A stretch of DNA of 64,000 nucleotides from Nymphaea colorata (taxonomy: Eukaryota > Streptophyta > Magnoliopsida > Nymphaeales > Nymphaeaceae). The notes beneath the pieces are model-generated. The model made no database searches, was not told the origin of the DNA, and was given only the letters and a program-made list of their open reading frames with translations. The position numbers and the translations under genes were made by a program. The DNA lies in NCBI RefSeq assembly GCF_008831285.2, contig NC_045140.1:3389528-3453527 (forward strand), given 5' to 3'. Within the stretch, counting starts at the first letter, position 1. Each line of letters opens with the position of its first letter. Below are positions 59,532 to 64,000 of the stretch, piece after piece.

Positions 59532-60482
59532 AATCTTTAAAAACCTATTGAAACATAGAGAACCCCAAAATTATGCCAACAAACTCATTGCAAATGTATC
59601 CTCCATGATGTGAGCCTTTCACACAATGAGTCAAATACGTTCTTGCCAACTATAGATACTGCAAATGCAGTTGTGATTCATTTTTGGAGACATCATTATA
59701 AATAATGCCTCATCTTGCTCGTTGTCATTGAGGGTGTAAGGATTTCACCATAGGCATAGGTTGACCCTGAATGAACCACATAATGGTAGTTTTCTATAGT
59801 TGTTGTTCTCTTGTAATCTCAAACATGTCCATCTATTTAATAAACACGTGAAATGGGATGCTTCTTGTGCTTTTGATTCAGTAAAACATTGTCCGTCTAA
59901 AAGAATTCATATAAAATAGTGTTCTTGATTTAAAAGGAACTCATGGAAGTCCAAAATATTTACACAAAGAAAAAGAAAGCATTTGCAGGGTCATTTCACG
60001 AATGCCTTGGACATGATAACAACTTACTATGGCGCAAATATAAAAGGGATGCATTATCTTTTTTTACTCACGCCAATAGTCCTAATTCCTCCATCTGTCC
60101 TTTTCTCTCTTGAGCTTTGTATGATTAAGGGTTTTTTCCCGTAAGAGAACCATAAAGCTTTTGCGATGTGCGTCGATATATAGAAGTCTAAAATTAGAAA
60201 AAAAAAAAAAAAGCATGAACTTCATTGCAAGGTTAACTTCATGAATACCTGGTTAAGAAAGAGAGAGAGAGAGAGAGGACGAGATCATAATAGTAGAATC
60301 TCTCTCCAAATTACCTGGTTAATCTTGACACAAAGATTTATTTGAATACAAGTTGCCATCAATATACAGCCCGCAAAAATCAGGCACCAAAAAAAAAAAT
60401 CAAGAGATTGGGTGCTTAAAAGGTGTAATATAATATGTTACCACATGCACAAAAGTACAATACAGGAGCATGAACTATTAGA
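59532..60482. other. 3' flank of the NPH3 gene
   Basis: AT-rich, with a poly-A run near 60198 and (AG)n at 60259-60277. No gene was seen; the NPH3 3' UTR should lie at its right end. Confidence 0.4.
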
Positions 60483-63400
60483 TCATAATCTTTCTTTCTC
60501 ACTAACACTCGTGTTGCTAGACCATAGCTTGCTGAACATCTTCTTGGGTCCAGAAGGTACAGACCACATTGCCCTCAGCTTAGAGTTTTTAACACCGTTG
60601 CTGTACTGTCTAATTTCCTCGCAGTCATTTTCAGCTTCTGCAAGCCTCATTCTAAGTGTTGTTGCAGCTGATGCAGTGGTTTTATCTGATTTTGGTAACT
60701 GTAGGCTGATACTCCATGCGTCATCAGCAGGCCCACCTAAGTTCGATAATTTAGAGTTTTGATCTTCTGTTCTTTGAGTGGAAGTGGCAGATGAAAGCAA
60801 TGCCTTGATGTCAGAAGGAAGATCATGAACTTTATTTCCAGAAATTCCTGCTTTGACTTGCTCAAAGAAGAGGACCTGGACAACGACTCTAAGCGGTAGC
60901 TTCTCATTTTGAGCTGCATGCACACAGGCTTCCATTGACAGCTTTTTACAGTCCAGCAACCTGCAGAGTTGCTTTCTCTCACTCTTACTGAGCCCTGGAT
61001 GCGCCTGAAAAAATTTGGCAAAGGATTTGTCATCATTTTAAGCAAAATAGTTTATGTAGTGATACAACCTTCAAATATATAACTGAAAAAATCTCTAACT
61101 GTTCTACATCATTGAATTTAACCTCAGAGAGGGCCTCCAATTTTCCATAAAGGATCTAGGAAGCATCTTTTTAGTATAGGCAGGTTTCTGAAGAGATGTA
61201 ATAGTAATAGTTCATATGTCAAAAAAAAGAATTATGGCAAAGTGTCTTTTTTTGTTTGTTCTATGCATGCATGTACGTCAATTCATTAAGTCAGACAGAC
61301 TCCCTTTTGACTACAGAACAGGGAGAGCACTTTATTCTCTCAACTTTATGAGATATGTATGTTTCTGAACAGCTTATTCCAGCGCATGTTTGATCATATG
61401 AAAGCAAGGATTTAATACAAGAAGGAGGCATAACTTCCAGCAGGGCGTTTTCGGATCATATGAAAGCAAGGATAAACACATCTACGGACTCAGAGTAACG
61501 ATAACACCTGCAAAAATATCTATATCTTGAAACTTTTGGAATGACAGTAATTGAAAAGGTTAATTTCACATCTTCTGCATGGTCTGCACGCACTTCTAGG
61601 AATGTTCAAGGGGCCATAATACTGATCAAGTGATTTTAGACCGATTACCTGTTTACAAAGTGAAGAATTTATCTGTAAAACAAGGATCTTTCTTTTCCAA
61701 GAAAAGTTACGCTTGTTGCATCTGCAACAAAAGTATACTGAATCATGTCCACCAGCCCTTGATAAATGACCCAAGCTGTTCGTGCATAACCATGGCAGTG
61801 TATAGGTAACCCCATAGGAATCTACTTTGATATTGACAATTACACCTTGAGGTATTGCCAGCTTAATTGTCTCCTTTATGCAGCTCAGCTCTAGCTAGGT
61901 TTCATTTAGTTCCTTTTCAAACGGTTGCTTCCCTCAATTCTTTGTATCCACCTCAAAAGATGGAAGCAAGTTATCAAGAGGTTTACAATCAAAGCATAAT
62001 TTTGCTGCCTCGAAGCAGCTTGCCTTGCTTACACTAACTAGAGGGATAAGGAAAAAAACAGACCTACAGACTCACCTTCAGAAAGATATCAATCATCCAG
62101 TAGAGATCATCATGGTCTGGCCGTGCAAAATCAGGGATCTTCTCAGCCAATTCAATCACCTTGGCTACAGATAGATTAGGATCTCTGGAAATTTCCTGCA
62201 GATAACAATCTATAATCTTGGCCACCTTCAGCTTTGAACAATGCGATGCGGACGAAGATCTCCTGCTAGTCTCCAACTGAAGCTCGACATCTTCAGTAGA
62301 TCTTGATCTCCTCCTCTCACAGGCAAAACGGAAGTTCTTCTCCCTCTGTGGGCTCGTTGGTGGGCTGTTCCACTGCATCATGAATTCTTCTAGTATCCTC
62401 TGCACAATCTCCACGTCATACAACGTCTCCACTGAGTAACAAAGTGAAGGGATTAAGAGATCCTCGGCACGCGCTTCTTCTAACTGCATCCCCACCCTCC
62501 TTGCCAATTCAAGTTTGGTGGAACAGGATGCGCCAATGATGCTGCTAGCTTTCAGAAGCTTCAGTAGAAAACTGCAAGAAACAGAGTTCCTTTCCGTCGG
62601 CAACAAGGTCACAATGGACTCCAATATCATCTTGTGCCCTGATACCACATTCTCAGTGTTGGCGGAATCTTTCACATTCTTTTTCTTTGACAAGATCGGC
62701 AGCCAACGGAGAGCATAACGATGCAGTGCCTCACCTATCAGATTTGCTGGGACCCTGTTCCCTGACTTAATTGCAAGCATGACTCTCAGATAATGGTCCA
62801 CACAAAGCTCCGATATGTCTTCACCCCACCACCACCTTGAATTGGTTCGGTTCCCATTACTTTGGCACTCATCTCTGCTTCCTCTAACAGAGCAACTCCG
62901 TGACCAACTCAGTTTGGAAGGGTGCAAGAGCACCCGATAAGCTATTGAATCGACACATCGACTTGTGATCTTGAGTTCTTCTGACAATTGAGGCAGCGCT
63001 TTGGTGCTCTGCAGAGCAATAATGGAGTCCTTCCACCCTTTGAGAATGCAAGAACTGAAGAAAACCTCCAGCTTATATATCAGATTCCCATTTTCTATCT
63101 CCTCTGTCATCTTTAGATACTCTGCTGCACATCGGACTGCGACAATGTTATGTGCGCTGAGTGTGATTGTAATACCATAGCAAAATTTAGCACATAATTC
63201 AAAGGCGTCGATGCCTCCAGGGAAATCAAGTATCTTGATGGGTTCATCTGTACCATTGGCTTCAGAAATGAGTAACTGTAAGTGACCACACCTAGATAGA
63301 AGGGGGAACTGCATAAAAGAGTGCACAGGAAAAGATGGTGATTATGTTTGTTCTGTTAGCATCTAGGCATTAATCAAACAGAATTGGAAAGAAGAAAACC

Positions 63401-63897
63401 AATAAGCTAAAGAAATACAAGAAAAGTAAATTCAAAGAAAAAAAGGATCATCATGATACGGCAAATCTTTCCCTTCATTTGCAACAATAGCTCAATGCCA
63501 AACTGATTATACACTAAACTGAAGAAAATTTAAAAAAAAAAAAGGTACCTTATGCAACAGGTATGCCGTGTTGTTGATTTGGATGATGAGGTCACTAGGA
63601 ACTTCTGAGGACACAGACCTAAATCAGAAGAAAACCCTTTGAAACATTAAAAACATCACTACAAACCGAAATCAAATCGAGAGAAGAACAAAGATGAAGG
63701 CGTAAAACCAAATCTAGCTCCTGCAGGTGATAATCTTTATCCATTTGAATGGAAGAGGTCACAAGAAAAACATAAACAAAAGAAAGTAAAAAAAATCAGC
63801 AGAAAAAAGCATGGCTCAAACACAGACAATAGACAAACCTGACAGCCTCGGCCGAATAGAAAGTATCCGGTCTGGTACCCAACTTCATAAACTTCAT
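60483..63897 (-). CDS. BTB/POZ-NPH3 domain protein (At1g67900-like), 4 exons
   Basis: Exons on minus: 63897-63839, 63618-63549, 63308-62076 and 61004-60483, all GT-AG and in frame; 627 aa. The N terminus [32 protein letters not shown] is the typical start of this subfamily. The BTB domain is at ~28-115 ([39 protein letters not shown]). The NPH3 domain runs from ~202 ([19 protein letters not shown]) to ~505, with [15 protein letters not shown] across the last junction and [15 protein letters not shown] short coiled coil is at ~570-592 ([21 protein letters not shown]). The family acts as CUL3 E3-ligase adaptors and in phototropin and auxin-transport signalling at the plasma membrane; the target of this member is not known. 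The short first exon and 70-bp second exon were placed by conservation. Confidence 0.93.
61005..62075 (-). other. Intron 3 of the NPH3 gene
   Basis: 1,071 bp, donor GTGAGT and acceptor TTTTTTCAG. It contains a near-exact 20-bp direct repeat (GATCATATGAAAGCAAGGAT) at 61390 and 61455. No coding sequence was seen. Confidence 0.85.
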
Positions 63898-64000
63898 TTC
63901 CAACTTCTTTCTCTTAAAACCGAAAGCAAAATCTCATCAGCGTGCTTAGTTTACTTGATACAGACCAAAATTCTGCATTTTGAAGTATCAGGATCAACAG
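63898..64000 (-). other. NPH3 gene leader
   Basis: Sequence upstream of the ATG to the window edge, probably the 5' UTR and the start of the promoter. Confidence 0.5.

Overview
The window is nuclear DNA of a flowering plant. The evidence is spliced plant gene families with GT-AG introns, sparse genes, long AT-rich introns and intergenic DNA, many microsatellites, and relics of LTR retrotransposons and DNA transposons. I cannot name the species. There are no bacterial operons, CRISPR arrays, rRNA genes or tRNA genes that I could recognise.

Six protein-coding genes can be supported. (1) 2144-8309, minus: a six-exon Raf-like/ATN1-type serine/threonine kinase of 352 aa, with a 4.3-kb intron. (2) 24527-24880, minus: a small GPI-anchored arabinogalactan-like protein. 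(3) 40248-45652, plus: a TMEM245/AI-2E-like multispanning membrane protein in two exons; a 3.3-kb intron separates a 665-codon exon from a 31-codon last exon. (4) 48617-50488, minus: an L-type lectin receptor kinase. (5) 57723-58049, plus: a short protein of the plant 'CLCSPTTH-GSFRC' family. (6) 60483-63897, minus: a four-exon BTB-NPH3 protein of 627 aa, convergent with gene 5.

The rest is mostly transposon-derived. A 5'-truncated, broken Ty3/gypsy element lies at 15.1-17.1 kb and runs into a putative 3.5-kb LTR (17.1-20.6 kb). Degenerate Copia fragments lie at 27.6, 55.0-55.8 and 59.3 kb. A family of miniature LTR retrotransposons (TRIMs) is present three times: a solo LTR with a 5-bp target duplication inside the gypsy LTR (17.6 kb), a two-LTR copy on plus (34.4 kb) and a two-LTR copy on minus (54.3 kb). 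Two hAT-like non-autonomous elements with 8-bp target duplications lie at 26.1 and 32.8 kb. Other repeats are a GGTAC-rich inverted-repeat element in the TMEM245 intron, a CACTA-like end, a foldback element, a dispersed 'GGATTTGGATT' repeat (13, 25 and 38 kb), and a ~0.9-kb segment duplicated at 33.4 and 35.5 kb.

The genes do not form one pathway. Kinase and receptor kinase suggest signalling, NPH3 a CUL3-type adaptor, and the AGP the cell surface. The richest unexplained material is the TRIM family, the cluster of CCTCGATCGAGG dyads at 53.0-53.2 kb and an unrecognised coding-like stretch at 53.3-53.9 kb. Exon limits were placed by eye from splice consensus and family conservation; no alignment or transcript data were available.
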